A stretch of 64,000 nucleotides of DNA from Hyphococcus formosus (lineage in GTDB: Bacteria > Pseudomonadota > Alphaproteobacteria > Caulobacterales > Parvularculaceae). Location: the NCBI RefSeq assembly GCF_046736345.1, contig NZ_CP157210.1, positions 248,001 to 312,000 of the forward strand. Reading direction: 5' to 3'. The position numbers and the translations under genes were made by a program. Shown here in pieces: positions 46,303 through 54,425 of the stretch; within the stretch, counting starts at the first letter, position 1, and each line of letters starts with the position of its first letter. The notes beneath the pieces are model-generated. The model saw only the letters and a program-made list of their open reading frames with translations. It did no database searches and was not told the origin of the DNA.

Positions 46303-46944
46303 CTAACTTTTCACTGCGTCCGGCTGGTTATCGGGATGGGCTTTTATAAAAGCTGGGTGGTTTATGCATCGTTCATTGATTGCATTCAAGCGAGGCATAT
46401 TTGAAATATCAACGCCGAAACGCAGTGCTGCATAAATTTGCGGGACCAAAATGCAGTCCGCAAGGCTTGGCGTATCACCGACGCAGAAGTCACCGCCTGT
46501 GCGCGCGACGATTTTTTCGGCGGCCATCATGGCGCTACCGGGCCACGTATTCATCCAGTCGGACATGGCCGCATCGTCAAATCCGCCTTTCTCCCGCAGA
46601 TATTTCTGGATACGGAGGTTTCCGAATGGTTGCGCCTCACATGCGATTGTATAAGCAATAGCCCGGGCATTGGCGCGCGCCACGGCATTCCCCGGCAGTA
46701 GGGATGTATCCGGATAAGTTTCCTCAAGAAATTCGATTATTGCCATTGATTGCGTAATGACCGCGCCATCATCGGTTTCAAAGGTTGGCACAACGGCGAG
46801 CGGGTTTTGCGCCAGATAGGCCTCGCTTTTTTGTTCGCCCTTTAAAAGATTCACCGGCACATATTCATAGGGAAGGTTCTTCAGCGCCAGAGCGATGCGA
46901 ACACGATAGCTGGCACTGGAACGCCAATAACCAAACAATTTCAT
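46303..46944 (-). CDS. maiA: Maleylacetoacetate isomerase (zeta-class GST)
   Basis: A 213-residue zeta glutathione transferase that isomerises maleylacetoacetate to fumarylacetoacetate in tyrosine breakdown. The N-terminal thioredoxin fold has the zeta motif WRSSASYRVRIALALK, with the catalytic Ser-Ser, and PLAVVPTFETDDG, followed by the helical domain. It diverges from hppD across 108 bases holding a 14-bp palindrome, a link to the same pathway. Homogentisate dioxygenase and fumarylacetoacetase genes are not in this window. Confidence 0.9.
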   Translation of the reverse strand: MKLFGYWRSSASYRVRIALALKNLPYEYVPVNLLKGEQKSEAYLAQNPLAVVPTFETDDGAVITQSMAIIEFLEETYPDTSLLPGNAVARANARAIAYTIACEAQPFGNLRIQKYLREKGGFDDAAMSDWMNTWPGSAMMAAEKIVARTGGDFCVGDTPSLADCILVPQIYAALRFGVDISNMPRLNAINERCINHPAFIKAHPDNQPDAVKS

Positions 46945-46996
46945 AGGTTTTCTCCCTTATGGGCCGATAGGACCAATTCACACTTGCTGTGAAAAG

Positions 46997-47010
46997 GTAA
47001 CATATGTTAC
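46997..47010. promoter_or_regulatory. Perfect 14-bp palindrome, candidate regulator operator
   Basis: GTAACATATGTTAC is fully self-complementary and sits 53 bases from the maiA start and 43 bases from the hppD start. With a MarR-type gene directly after hppD, it is a good candidate binding site for that regulator, controlling both divergent promoters. I did not find a second copy in the region. Confidence 0.5.
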
Positions 47011-47052
47011 TAATATTGAAAATCGAAATCCAAATGATAGCGAGGCAATATT

Positions 47053-48120
47053 ATGGCTGATCTTTTCGAAAACCCAATTGGCACGGACGGGTTCGAATTT
47101 GTCGAATATACGAGCAGCAATCCCGATGAACTTGCCGCTTTGTTCGAGCGTTTGGGTTTCACCGCAGTCGGCAAGCACCGCTCGAAAGATGTCGTCCACT
47201 ACAGACAAGGGGACATCAATTTTCTTCTCAACCGCGAACAAGCGGGCCAGCCGAACGTATTCCGCAATCAACACGGATCAGGTGCCAATGCGATGGCGTT
47301 CCGGGTGAAGGACGCGCAAAAAGCATTTGAGGAAGCTGTAAAGCGCGGCGCAAAGCCGATTGAAGCCAAAGCCGGCCCGATGGAGCTGAATATTCCGGGC
47401 ATCGAAGGCATTGGCGGATTGAATGTTTATCTCGTTGATCGTTACGGTGCGCAGACGATTTACGATGTTGACTTCGAGCCCATCGAAGGGGCGGACCCAG
47501 CAAAGAATGATATGGGCCTGACCTATATTGACCATTTGACCCATAATCTGCATCGCGGAAACATGGATAAATGGGCGGCCTATTACGAGGATATCTTCAA
47601 TTTCCGCGAAATCCGCTATTTCGATATTGAGGGTAAACAAACCGGCCTTGTCTCAAAAGCGATGACGGCACCATGCGGAAAAATCCGCATACCGCTCAAT
47701 GAAAGTCAGGATGACAAATCGCAGATCGAAGAGTTTCTGCAGCGCTACAATGGCGAAGGCATTCAGCATATCGCCCTGGGTACCGGTGATATTTACAAAA
47801 CCGTTGAGGCGCTGCGTGAGCGCGGCGTACCATTCCAGGATACGCCTGACACCTATTATGAAAAAGTCGGAGAGCGCGTGGGCGATCATGGCGAGGACCT
47901 TGAGCGCCTCAAGAAGAACCGCATCCTTATCGATGGTGCGCCAACCCAAGGGCAGGGATTGCTGTTGCAGATCTTTACCCAAGATGCGATTGGCCCGATC
48001 TTTTATGAGATCATTCAGCGCAAAGGAAATGAAGGTTTCGGCGAAGGGAACTTTAAAGCCTTGTTCGAATCAATCGAAGAAGATCAGATTCGCCGCGGCG
48101 TTTTGAAGGAAACTGCGTAA
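47053..48120 (+). CDS. hppD: 4-hydroxyphenylpyruvate dioxygenase
   Basis: A 355-residue non-heme iron dioxygenase that converts 4-hydroxyphenylpyruvate to homogentisate. The fold is two vicinal-oxygen-chelate domains. Iron ligands are a His in YIDHLTHNLHRG (about residue 158), a His in IQHIALGTGD and a Glu in FYEIIQRKGNEGFG. Size is typical for bacterial HPPD. GCGAGG precedes the ATG. The MarR gene follows after 12 bases. Confidence 0.95.
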   Translation: MADLFENPIGTDGFEFVEYTSSNPDELAALFERLGFTAVGKHRSKDVVHYRQGDINFLLNREQAGQPNVFRNQHGSGANAMAFRVKDAQKAFEEAVKRGAKPIEAKAGPMELNIPGIEGIGGLNVYLVDRYGAQTIYDVDFEPIEGADPAKNDMGLTYIDHLTHNLHRGNMDKWAAYYEDIFNFREIRYFDIEGKQTGLVSKAMTAPCGKIRIPLNESQDDKSQIEEFLQRYNGEGIQHIALGTGDIYKTVEALRERGVPFQDTPDTYYEKVGERVGDHGEDLERLKKNRILIDGAPTQGQGLLLQIFTQDAIGPIFYEIIQRKGNEGFGEGNFKALFESIEEDQIRRGVLKETA

Positions 48121-48132
48121 AAAGGGCTGTCT

Positions 48133-48603
48133 ATGGCAGAACGCAAAATCGATGCACCTGCCACCTTGCGCGGCAATATCATTCTCGAAGAATTTGCGCC
48201 CTATCGCATAGTGGCGCTCGGCCATGCCATTTCGCAGCGCATGGCCAAGGCCTATGAGGATGAGAATATCTCCATTCCCGAATGGCGGGTGTTGGCGGTG
48301 ATTGCGCAACATGAAACGGTTGCGGCGCGCGACGTGGTTCGCCGCACGCCGATGGACAAGATGAGCGTATCCCGCGCTGTGACCAGCCTTGAGCAAAAAG
48401 GCATCGTCGAGCGCACCCCGGACCCGGCAGATCGCCGGGTTTCCGCCATGTCGCTATCGGTCGAGGGGCGTCAGATTTTTGACCGCATCGCGGCGCTCGC
48501 GCTTGCCTATGAGCAAAAGCTTTTATCGTCCTTATCGGATGACGAAGCCGAAAAGTTCAGCTCAGCCCTTTCAAAGCTCGAATATCACGTGCAATTGGAT
48601 TAG
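48133..48603 (+). CDS. MarR-family transcriptional regulator
   Basis: A 156-residue winged-helix regulator. The recognition region is about residues 55-100 (DVVRRTPMDKMSVSRAVTSL, then VERTPDPADRRVSAMSLSV, with the DRR wing motif). It starts 12 bases after hppD and probably regulates the hppD-maiA module, perhaps through the 14-bp palindrome at 46997. The ligand could be an aromatic intermediate such as homogentisate, which is inference. Confidence 0.88.
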   Translation: MAERKIDAPATLRGNIILEEFAPYRIVALGHAISQRMAKAYEDENISIPEWRVLAVIAQHETVAARDVVRRTPMDKMSVSRAVTSLEQKGIVERTPDPADRRVSAMSLSVEGRQIFDRIAALALAYEQKLLSSLSDDEAEKFSSALSKLEYHVQLD

Positions 48604-48645
48604 CGCAGCAATCAGCATAAGGTTCACCTTTTTGGGCCGATATTT

Positions 48646-49578
48646 ATGCGCGTTGTCGTTCTGCTTTTAGTTATGTTGTTGTCTGGTTGCGTATCTTTCC
48701 CTGATGCGCCCCAAGCGACCCATGCGCCAACCATCGAGGGCGATCAATTTATCGCTGTCGATGGCACACCTCTAACGCTCGACATTTGGCAGGCTGATGA
48801 ACCCCGTGCTGTGTTGGTCGCGCTGCACGGTATGAATGATTATGCCCACGCCTTTGCCTTGCCCGGCGCTTACTGGGCGGAAACGGCAGGGATCACAACC
48901 TATGCGCTGGACCAACGCGGTTTCGGGCGTTCGCCGCAATTCGGGCACTGGGTGGGCGAGGAGACAATGGCAGCAGACCTGCGTGGTCTTGTTGAAGCCG
49001 TGCGGCGCAACCATCCGGGCCTACCGGTTTTCGCTGTGGGGCATTCCATGGGCGCTGCGGTTTTGATGAGCGCGCAATTGCAAGAACCGCTGAATTTGGA
49101 CGGGTTGATTCTCGCGGCCCCCGGCGTCTGGGGCGGGCGGGCTTTGCCGTTGCCTTACCGCATGTCCGCAAATTTTGCGGCGATGCTCGCACCCGGAAAA
49201 ACACTGACCGGCGAACGCGCAGATCGTCAGGCATCGGACAATATCGAGATATTACGGGCCATGTATTATGATCCGCATGTGGTGAAAGAAACGCGGCTTG
49301 ATGCGATAGTCGGTGCAATCCGCGTTATGGGCACGGCCTATAATGGTGCCGATGACATCCGCGCGAATATATTGGTCGTGATTGGCGAGAAAGATGAAAT
49401 CATCCCCTTAAAGGCTATAGAAAAAACCGCGATGCGGCTTGATGGTGATGTCACCGTCCATCGGTATCCCGAAGGGTGGCACTTGCTATTCCGCGACCTG
49501 CAGGGCGAAAAGGTTTGGCGCGATGTGGCGCATTGGATCGCGCGTCAAACCAATAGCAAATTCGCGTTAGGCGGCTAA
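48646..49578 (+). CDS. Alpha/beta hydrolase lipoprotein (lysophospholipase-like)
   Basis: A 310-residue serine hydrolase with a lipoprotein signal peptide: LLSGC gives lipidation at Cys15. Motifs are HGMNDYAHAFALPG near residue 61, YALDQRGFGRSP, and the nucleophile Ser134 in GHSMG; a late catalytic His is in PEGWHLLFRD. It resembles monoacylglycerol lipase and bacterial lysophospholipases that may act on membrane lipids at the envelope. Residue +2 of the lipoprotein is Val, not Asp, so outer-membrane sorting is expected. Its stop overlaps the GT2 gene by 4 bases. Confidence 0.87.
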   Translation: MRVVVLLLVMLLSGCVSFPDAPQATHAPTIEGDQFIAVDGTPLTLDIWQADEPRAVLVALHGMNDYAHAFALPGAYWAETAGITTYALDQRGFGRSPQFGHWVGEETMAADLRGLVEAVRRNHPGLPVFAVGHSMGAAVLMSAQLQEPLNLDGLILAAPGVWGGRALPLPYRMSANFAAMLAPGKTLTGERADRQASDNIEILRAMYYDPHVVKETRLDAIVGAIRVMGTAYNGADDIRANILVVIGEKDEIIPLKAIEKTAMRLDGDVTVHRYPEGWHLLFRDLQGEKVWRDVAHWIARQTNSKFALGG

Positions 49579-50420
49579 ATTTCCGCCTGACTTTGCCAAG
49601 GTTGGGCGCGTAAGTTCGCGTTCATCAGGTCTCTTTGTTGAAACCGCGTTTTGAGGAAGCGGTAGAAATACCAATCCTTCAACGCATAAGGCGTAAGGTG
49701 ATAAAGCATGACCTCGAACCAATTCCATGACACGGATTTGCGGTTGCTGCGTCTATTCGACGTTTGGCACCAAAGGTCACGATGGTAAGCGATATGGCCA
49801 TGCTGAAGCATGCGGTGGACGATTTCATGGTCTTCTAGGGCGTAGGGCCAAAGATCGCGCGAATATCCGCCGACATCGCGCAAAGCTGAGGTCTGGAAAA
49901 CCTGGCCATAGCCACCGGAATGACATTGACACGCCAAAAGAATACCGACAATCGCGCCTTTAAGGCGTTTGGCGTAACCGGCGAAACTGTCCGGCTCGTT
50001 TTCAATGCCGATACCGATTGCGCCGACCAAATCGCCGTCTGACATGGTCAAAAGGCGCATGGCGAGTTCGAAATAATGCGGCGGATAATAAGTGTCCGCA
50101 TCGCAAAAAGCGACATAGGCGGAATTGACTGCGCGTATGCCTGTTTCGAGCGCATTGACCTTCCCGGGGCGCGGATCGTGAACAATACAGATCAAAATAT
50201 CTTCGTGGTTTTTCTGAAACGCGCGGCAGATTTCTACCGAACGATCTGTAGACCCATTATCGACAAGGATAATTTCATCGGGTCGGTGCTGCTGAGCGGC
50301 GAGCGAGTTTAGCGTCGCGCCGATATACTTCTCTTCATTGAAGAACGGCAGCACGACAGTCAGCAGAGGGGCTTGCCTAGAAGATTTCGTGACCGCAGCG
50401 GTGTATTCTGATCCAGTCAT
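49575..50420 (-). CDS. Family 2 glycosyltransferase
   Basis: A 281-residue GT-A fold enzyme. The N-terminus reads TVVLPFFNEEKYIGATLNSL and DEIILVDNGSTDRSVEI, and the DxD-like motif is in AFCDADTYYPP. No membrane helix is evident. It ends with basic residues in the C-terminal region. It is downstream of the GT1/4 gene and overlaps its stop by one base, so the pair is one operon; together they may add sugars to an envelope glycolipid, but the acceptor is unknown. Confidence 0.88.
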   Translation of the reverse strand: MTGSEYTAAVTKSSRQAPLLTVVLPFFNEEKYIGATLNSLAAQQHRPDEIILVDNGSTDRSVEICRAFQKNHEDILICIVHDPRPGKVNALETGIRAVNSAYVAFCDADTYYPPHYFELAMRLLTMSDGDLVGAIGIGIENEPDSFAGYAKRLKGAIVGILLACQCHSGGYGQVFQTSALRDVGGYSRDLWPYALEDHEIVHRMLQHGHIAYHRDLWCQTSNRRSNRKSVSWNWFEVMLYHLTPYALKDWYFYRFLKTRFQQRDLMNANLRAQPWQSQAEI

Positions 50421-51649
50421 CAGCTTGCCTTTGCCGGTTGCAGCGCGATGTCAACGACGTTGCGCGATGTCCGTTTGCGCAATGCGCTGTCGTAAATATT
50501 GAAAAACAGGTTCTCAAAAGTGGCATGCCACGAGAAATTGGCGATGGCATGGGCGCGTGCGCGCTCGCCGATATTGGAAAGCCGATCCATCCATATCGCG
50601 GAGATATTCGCGGCCATCGCATCACTATCGCCGCAGGGGCCAAGCCGCCCGAGGCTTGGCGGCACGCGGTCGATCATGGCACCGGCTCTTACGCCGACAA
50701 CCGGCAATCCGGCAGCTTGTGCTTCGATTACGGAAATGCCGAAGGTTTCACTTTCCATGGCCGACACATAGATATCTGACGATGCCAGATAGGCCGCCAA
50801 AGTTTCGCGATCATCGACAAAACCGGGGAAGTGCACATTCATATCGGCGCATTCCTGAACCAATGACTGGCGCTCATTGCCGTCGCCGAGCATCACAAGA
50901 TGGGCATTCCAGGCCTTTGGCAATTTGTGAAACGCATCGACGATCAGCCGGGCTTTCTTTTCGCCGTCGATGCGTCCGGCATATATCAAAAGCGGCGCAT
51001 CCTCAGCGACACCAATGCTTTCGCGGAGCGCTTCACTGCGCTGGGCTTTATGGAACAGCTTGGTGTCGGCACCTAAAGATAAAATTCCTGCATCGCGGAC
51101 GCCGAGATGCGCGAAATGTTCTGCCGCCATCTGGGTTAGGGTGTAGAACCCGTCAAACCGCTTATAAAGATTGGCCGCATAGCGGTAAGCAAGATTTTTG
51201 ACTTGCCGCGCAACAAATGCGCCCGCCCGTGGTTCAAGATATTTCTCGACATAGACGGTCGGAAAATCCGTATGGTACCCCGCGACCAGCGCAGTTTGCG
51301 GATGTTTCTTGCGATAAAAGAGGGCTGTCCACGGAAGGTTATACGCATCCTGACATTCAATGAGATCCGGCCGCGCCAGATCAAGCGCACGGAGTACCGC
51401 ACGTGAGCGGAGTAATAGCCGATAATTCGGGCTGTTCGGGACTTGCGGGGACTTGATTTCAATCGTTGTGGTACGGCCATTGCGATGCACCCGATCTTCG
51501 GCCCCCGGAACGATCAGGCAGTGATTGGCATCGGTATTTTCGAGTAGGAACCGGCGCTTTTCAGAAAGAAACGTCCGCACCCCGCCGCCTTTTGCCGCGT
51601 ATGATTGCGTTATATCGCAAAAGGTGAGCGCCGCCGAACTATTCTGCAC
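50420..51649 (-). CDS. Family 4-type glycosyltransferase
   Basis: A 409-residue GT-B glycosyltransferase with a C-terminal nucleotide-sugar domain. Its features are LIYAGRIDGEKKARLIVDAFHKL, AYLASSDIYVSAMESETFGISVIEAQAAGLPVVG, the last with the EX7E-type glutamates. The N-terminal domain has YHTDFPTVYVEKYLEPRAG. It may be the first gene of a two-gene operon with the GT2 gene. Upstream is a 356-base non-coding region. Confidence 0.88.
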   Translation of the reverse strand: MQNSSAALTFCDITQSYAAKGGGVRTFLSEKRRFLLENTDANHCLIVPGAEDRVHRNGRTTTIEIKSPQVPNSPNYRLLLRSRAVLRALDLARPDLIECQDAYNLPWTALFYRKKHPQTALVAGYHTDFPTVYVEKYLEPRAGAFVARQVKNLAYRYAANLYKRFDGFYTLTQMAAEHFAHLGVRDAGILSLGADTKLFHKAQRSEALRESIGVAEDAPLLIYAGRIDGEKKARLIVDAFHKLPKAWNAHLVMLGDGNERQSLVQECADMNVHFPGFVDDRETLAAYLASSDIYVSAMESETFGISVIEAQAAGLPVVGVRAGAMIDRVPPSLGRLGPCGDSDAMAANISAIWMDRLSNIGERARAHAIANFSWHATFENLFFNIYDSALRKRTSRNVVDIALQPAKAS

Positions 51650-52005
51650 AACTCAAATGTCCCACCTTTACGACAAATCGATTCCCACAAATTCATGCGG
51701 TCGGTTAGGCACTAATTGTTGAGTGATTGTCGCGGGTTTCATCAAGAGAAAAATTTGTGACAAACGCGCACAATTTGCGGAATTTTCTGAATATAACCGT
51801 ATACGTATTAAAAGTGGACAGTCACACGAATGTCGTATTTCTACTTAGTTTCTTGTGTCCTCTAGGCTTTTAGATTTGCGTTTTTGGTTAATGCGCACAG
51901 AGCGCGTTCCATTGAAAATATTGCTCACTTTTCCGTGCTATTTTCATAACTCTGTCACACGAATGGGGCATCACTTGACTACGTATCGGAATGATGGGGG
52001 TAGAG
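51650..52005. promoter_or_regulatory. AT-rich intergenic region with a 12-bp direct repeat
   Basis: A 356-base stretch with no convincing gene, more AT-rich than its surroundings. The 12-mer GTCACACGAATG occurs at 51821-51832 and again at 51954-51965, 133 bases apart. It should contain the promoter of the glycosyltransferase pair (minus) and of the small membrane gene (plus). Confidence 0.4.
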
Positions 52006-52185
52006 ATGATCAAGCGCAGTTTAGAACGTCTCGGTGACGCACTAGGCATGATCATTTTTTTGTTCGCGTTGCTGATTGCGACAAGAAATATGTTCCGACC
52101 AAACGGCCAAAAGCTTGATCGAAAAGCGTTTGACGAGAAGTCCGCAAGACAACTTAAGACGGCAAACCTTTCGGCTTCGGCATGA
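52006..52185 (+). CDS. Small membrane protein of unknown function (59 aa)
   Basis: A 59-residue protein: short basic start MIKRSLERLGDALG, one strong membrane helix (about 14-26, MIIFLFALLIATR), then a polar, Lys/Asp-rich tail. I see no family. The start at 52006 is preferred over the in-frame 51991. Its stop TGA overlaps the ATG of the next tiny ORF (ATGA), which suggests translational coupling if both are real. Coding status rests only on length, hydrophobic profile and the overlap. Confidence 0.45.
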   Translation: MIKRSLERLGDALGMIIFLFALLIATRNMFRPNGQKLDRKAFDEKSARQLKTANLSASA

Positions 52186-52292
52186 GTGTGAAAGTAAAGA
52201 AAGTAGGGCCTAATCAGGTCCAGCGTCGTCGTCGGTTACGCCGACGTTTCGGTCTTGGTGCAGCCGGCACCAAGACCAAATCAAAACAATAA
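52182..52292 (+). CDS. Tiny Arg-rich ORF (36 aa), coding status uncertain
   Basis: A 36-residue, very basic peptide: MSVKVKKVGPNQVQ, then seven arginines in the next nine positions (RRRRLRRRF), then GLGAAGTKTKSKQ. It overlaps the small membrane gene by 4 bases (ATGA). The last third of the ORF coincides with a perfect 11-bp hairpin (52251-52277), so the reading frame could be a by-product of RNA structure. If real, a nucleic-acid or phosphate binder is plausible. Confidence 0.3.
   Translation: MSVKVKKVGPNQVQRRRRLRRRFGLGAAGTKTKSKQ
52251..52277. other. Perfect 11-bp hairpin
   Basis: GGTCTTGGTGC (52251-52261) is the exact reverse complement of GCACCAAGACC (52267-52277), with a 5-base loop, AGCCG. 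No T run follows on either strand, so it is not a classic Rho-independent terminator. It lies just beyond the end of the ABC-F gene (minus strand, stop at 52296) and inside the tiny Arg-rich ORF. Confidence 0.75.
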
Positions 52293-52295
52293 GCG

Positions 52296-53897
52296 TTAAG
52301 CCGCTTTTGATGCTGATCCGCGATCCGCTTGTGCAACAAGTGCGCGATAATCATTCATGTCGCCATTATAGGGTTCTGCGCGCCCATCCTTGACCAGCCA
52401 CAACTGATCTGCGGTTGCTTCGGCCAGAAAAACATCGTGCGTAATCAGCAAGACGGCACCCTGAAATTCATTAAGGGCATAAATCAACGCTTCGCGGCTA
52501 TCGATATCGAGGTGGGAGGTCGGCTCATCGAGGATGAGAACATGTGGCTTGTCCATAGACATCAAGCCAAGGAGCAGGCGCACTTTTTCTCCGCCCGATA
52601 AATTCTCGACTTTGGTTTCGACTTTCTCGTGCGAGAATCCCATCTGCGCGGCGATGGCGCGCTGTTTGCCGACACTGGTTTCTTTGGGGAGGGCACGACG
52701 AACGTGATCGAGCACAGTGTCGCCGAGCGTTAGTTCGTCGAGCTGGTCTTGCGAGAAATACCCAATGCGGATCGAACCCGGTGCGGTACATTCGCCGGCC
52801 ATCAGGGGGAGGCGCTTGGCGATGGATTTCACCAAGGTTGTTTTACCCTGACCATTCGCGCCAACAATGGCGATCCGGTCATCGGGATCAAGGCGAAGAT
52901 CAACCCCGCGCAGAATGACTGCATCCTCGCCATAGCCAAGTTCCGCTTCTTTAAGTTGCAACATCGGCGGCGAGAGTTCGTCTTTCGGTGCCGGAAAATG
53001 AAACGGGACAGTTCGTTCCGCGAGGGGAATTGTAATGTCCTGCATTTTTTCGAGTTTCTTGACCCGCGATTGCGCCTGCCGGGCTTTGGACGCTTTCGCG
53101 CGGAAGCGATCAACAAAGGCCTGAAGATGCGCTTTGTCTGCTTCTTGCTTGCTACGCTGGCTTTCGAGTTGCGCCAGTTTTGCGGCGCGGAGCTTCATCC
53201 ATGCATCATATCCGCCGGTGCAAAGCGTAAGCTGACGGTGCTCAAGCGCGAGCGTATGGGTTACGCAGCGATTGAGTAGCTCCCGGTCGTGAGAGACCAG
53301 CAACACCGTGTGCGGATAGCGACGGAGATACCCCTCCAGCCAAGTCGCGCCCTCAAGATCAAGATAGTTTGTCGGCTCATCAAGCAGCAACAGATCGGGT
53401 TGCGAAAACAACACACCCGCAAGGGCCGCACGCATTCGCCATCCGCCGGAAAATTCTTTTGTGGCGCGGCTCAGATCGTCATTGGAAAAACCAAGCCCCA
53501 TCAAGACTTCTGAGGCCCGTGCTTCTGCGGACCACGCATCAATATCAATGAGCCGTGTATGAATATCGGCAATGCGCATGGGGTCTTCGGCGGTTTCTGC
53601 TTCCGCCATCAGCGCGTGCCGCTCGGTATCTGCGGCGAGGACAACATCAATGATGGTCTCGTCCGTGGCGGCAACTTCTTGCGCCACCCATCCCAGACGC
53701 GCCTTTTGGTTTAGACGAATAGAGGACTCGCCGGTCGGATTGGCGACATCTTCGCGGATCAGGCGGAGCAGGGTCGACTTGCCGGTGCCATTGCGGCCCA
53801 CAAGCCCCACTTTCCAGCCAGCGGAAATTTGCACCGACGCCCCCTCAAACAAGGGGCGGGAATCAACGCGATAATCGAGATTGGTAATATTCAACAT
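52296..53897 (-). CDS. ABC-F family ATPase
   Basis: A 533-residue protein with two ABC ATPase domains and no membrane segments. Walker A motifs are GRNGTGKSTLLRL and GANGQGKTTLVKS; signatures are FSGGWRMRAALAG and LSGGEKVRLLLGL; Walker B motifs are LLLDEPTNYLDLEG and LILDEPTSHLDID. The inter-domain region (about 225-310) is a charged Lys/Arg-rich linker. ABC-F proteins act on ribosomes (EttA, Uup, YheS types) and some give antibiotic resistance. Which type this is cannot be decided here. A single gene on the minus strand. Confidence 0.9.
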   Translation of the reverse strand: MLNITNLDYRVDSRPLFEGASVQISAGWKVGLVGRNGTGKSTLLRLIREDVANPTGESSIRLNQKARLGWVAQEVAATDETIIDVVLAADTERHALMAEAETAEDPMRIADIHTRLIDIDAWSAEARASEVLMGLGFSNDDLSRATKEFSGGWRMRAALAGVLFSQPDLLLLDEPTNYLDLEGATWLEGYLRRYPHTVLLVSHDRELLNRCVTHTLALEHRQLTLCTGGYDAWMKLRAAKLAQLESQRSKQEADKAHLQAFVDRFRAKASKARQAQSRVKKLEKMQDITIPLAERTVPFHFPAPKDELSPPMLQLKEAELGYGEDAVILRGVDLRLDPDDRIAIVGANGQGKTTLVKSIAKRLPLMAGECTAPGSIRIGYFSQDQLDELTLGDTVLDHVRRALPKETSVGKQRAIAAQMGFSHEKVETKVENLSGGEKVRLLLGLMSMDKPHVLILDEPTSHLDIDSREALIYALNEFQGAVLLITHDVFLAEATADQLWLVKDGRAEPYNGDMNDYRALVAQADRGSASKAA

Positions 53898-53967
53898 GCT
53901 GGCTGTGTAGAGAAAGCCAGCGCGATAGCAAGTAGGGCCGTTTCAGACGACGCGGATTATCCGGGAA

Positions 53968-54294
53968 TTAACCCTCGACCGATTGAACAATCCAGTCGAG
54001 GAACCCTGCATTTGACTGTTTTCGATCAATCGGTAACGCCACAACGCAAGGCACTTCATGGGGGTGCAGGGCAATTATACGATTGCGCGCAGCCGCAGCG
54101 CCTTCGGTTGTGGTTTTGAAGATAACCGGGGTTTCGGTGCCGATCTCGACTTTTCCTTCCCACCGATAGACCGAACGCATCTCCGCCAGGATATTCGCGC
54201 AGGCCACCAAACGCTCTTCGACAAGGGCGCGGGCAATGCGCGCCGCGATCTCTGCGTTTGGGGTGGTGACATATAAAAAGGTGATCTCGCTCAT
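53968..54294 (-). CDS. cutA: Divalent cation tolerance protein CutA
   Basis: A 108-residue trimer-forming protein of the CutA family, with MSEITFLYVTTPNAEIAARIARALVEERLVACANI, the Cys and metal-binding region in SVYRWEGKVE, and PCVVALPI. In E. coli CutA was linked to copper tolerance, though the family's true role is unclear. The frame opens five codons earlier (54309), but the ATG at 54294 has GGAGGGAG upstream and the usual start. Confidence 0.9.
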   Translation of the reverse strand: MSEITFLYVTTPNAEIAARIARALVEERLVACANILAEMRSVYRWEGKVEIGTETPVIFKTTTEGAAAARNRIIALHPHEVPCVVALPIDRKQSNAGFLDWIVQSVEG

Positions 54295-54425
54295 GGCCGC
54301 TCCCTCCATTTCAGGGCATTACGCTAAAGCGATTGAAGGCTTGAAACAAACCATAGCGCCTGATCTGTTGCGCAAAGGGCGCTATAGGCTTAAGCCACCA
54401 ATAAGCGGATATTTGGTTTGAAAAG

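Noticed and set aside
54295..54425. PreQ1 riboswitch upstream of queC
   Set aside because: No hairpin-plus-pseudoknot pattern or conserved aptamer bases could be found by eye.
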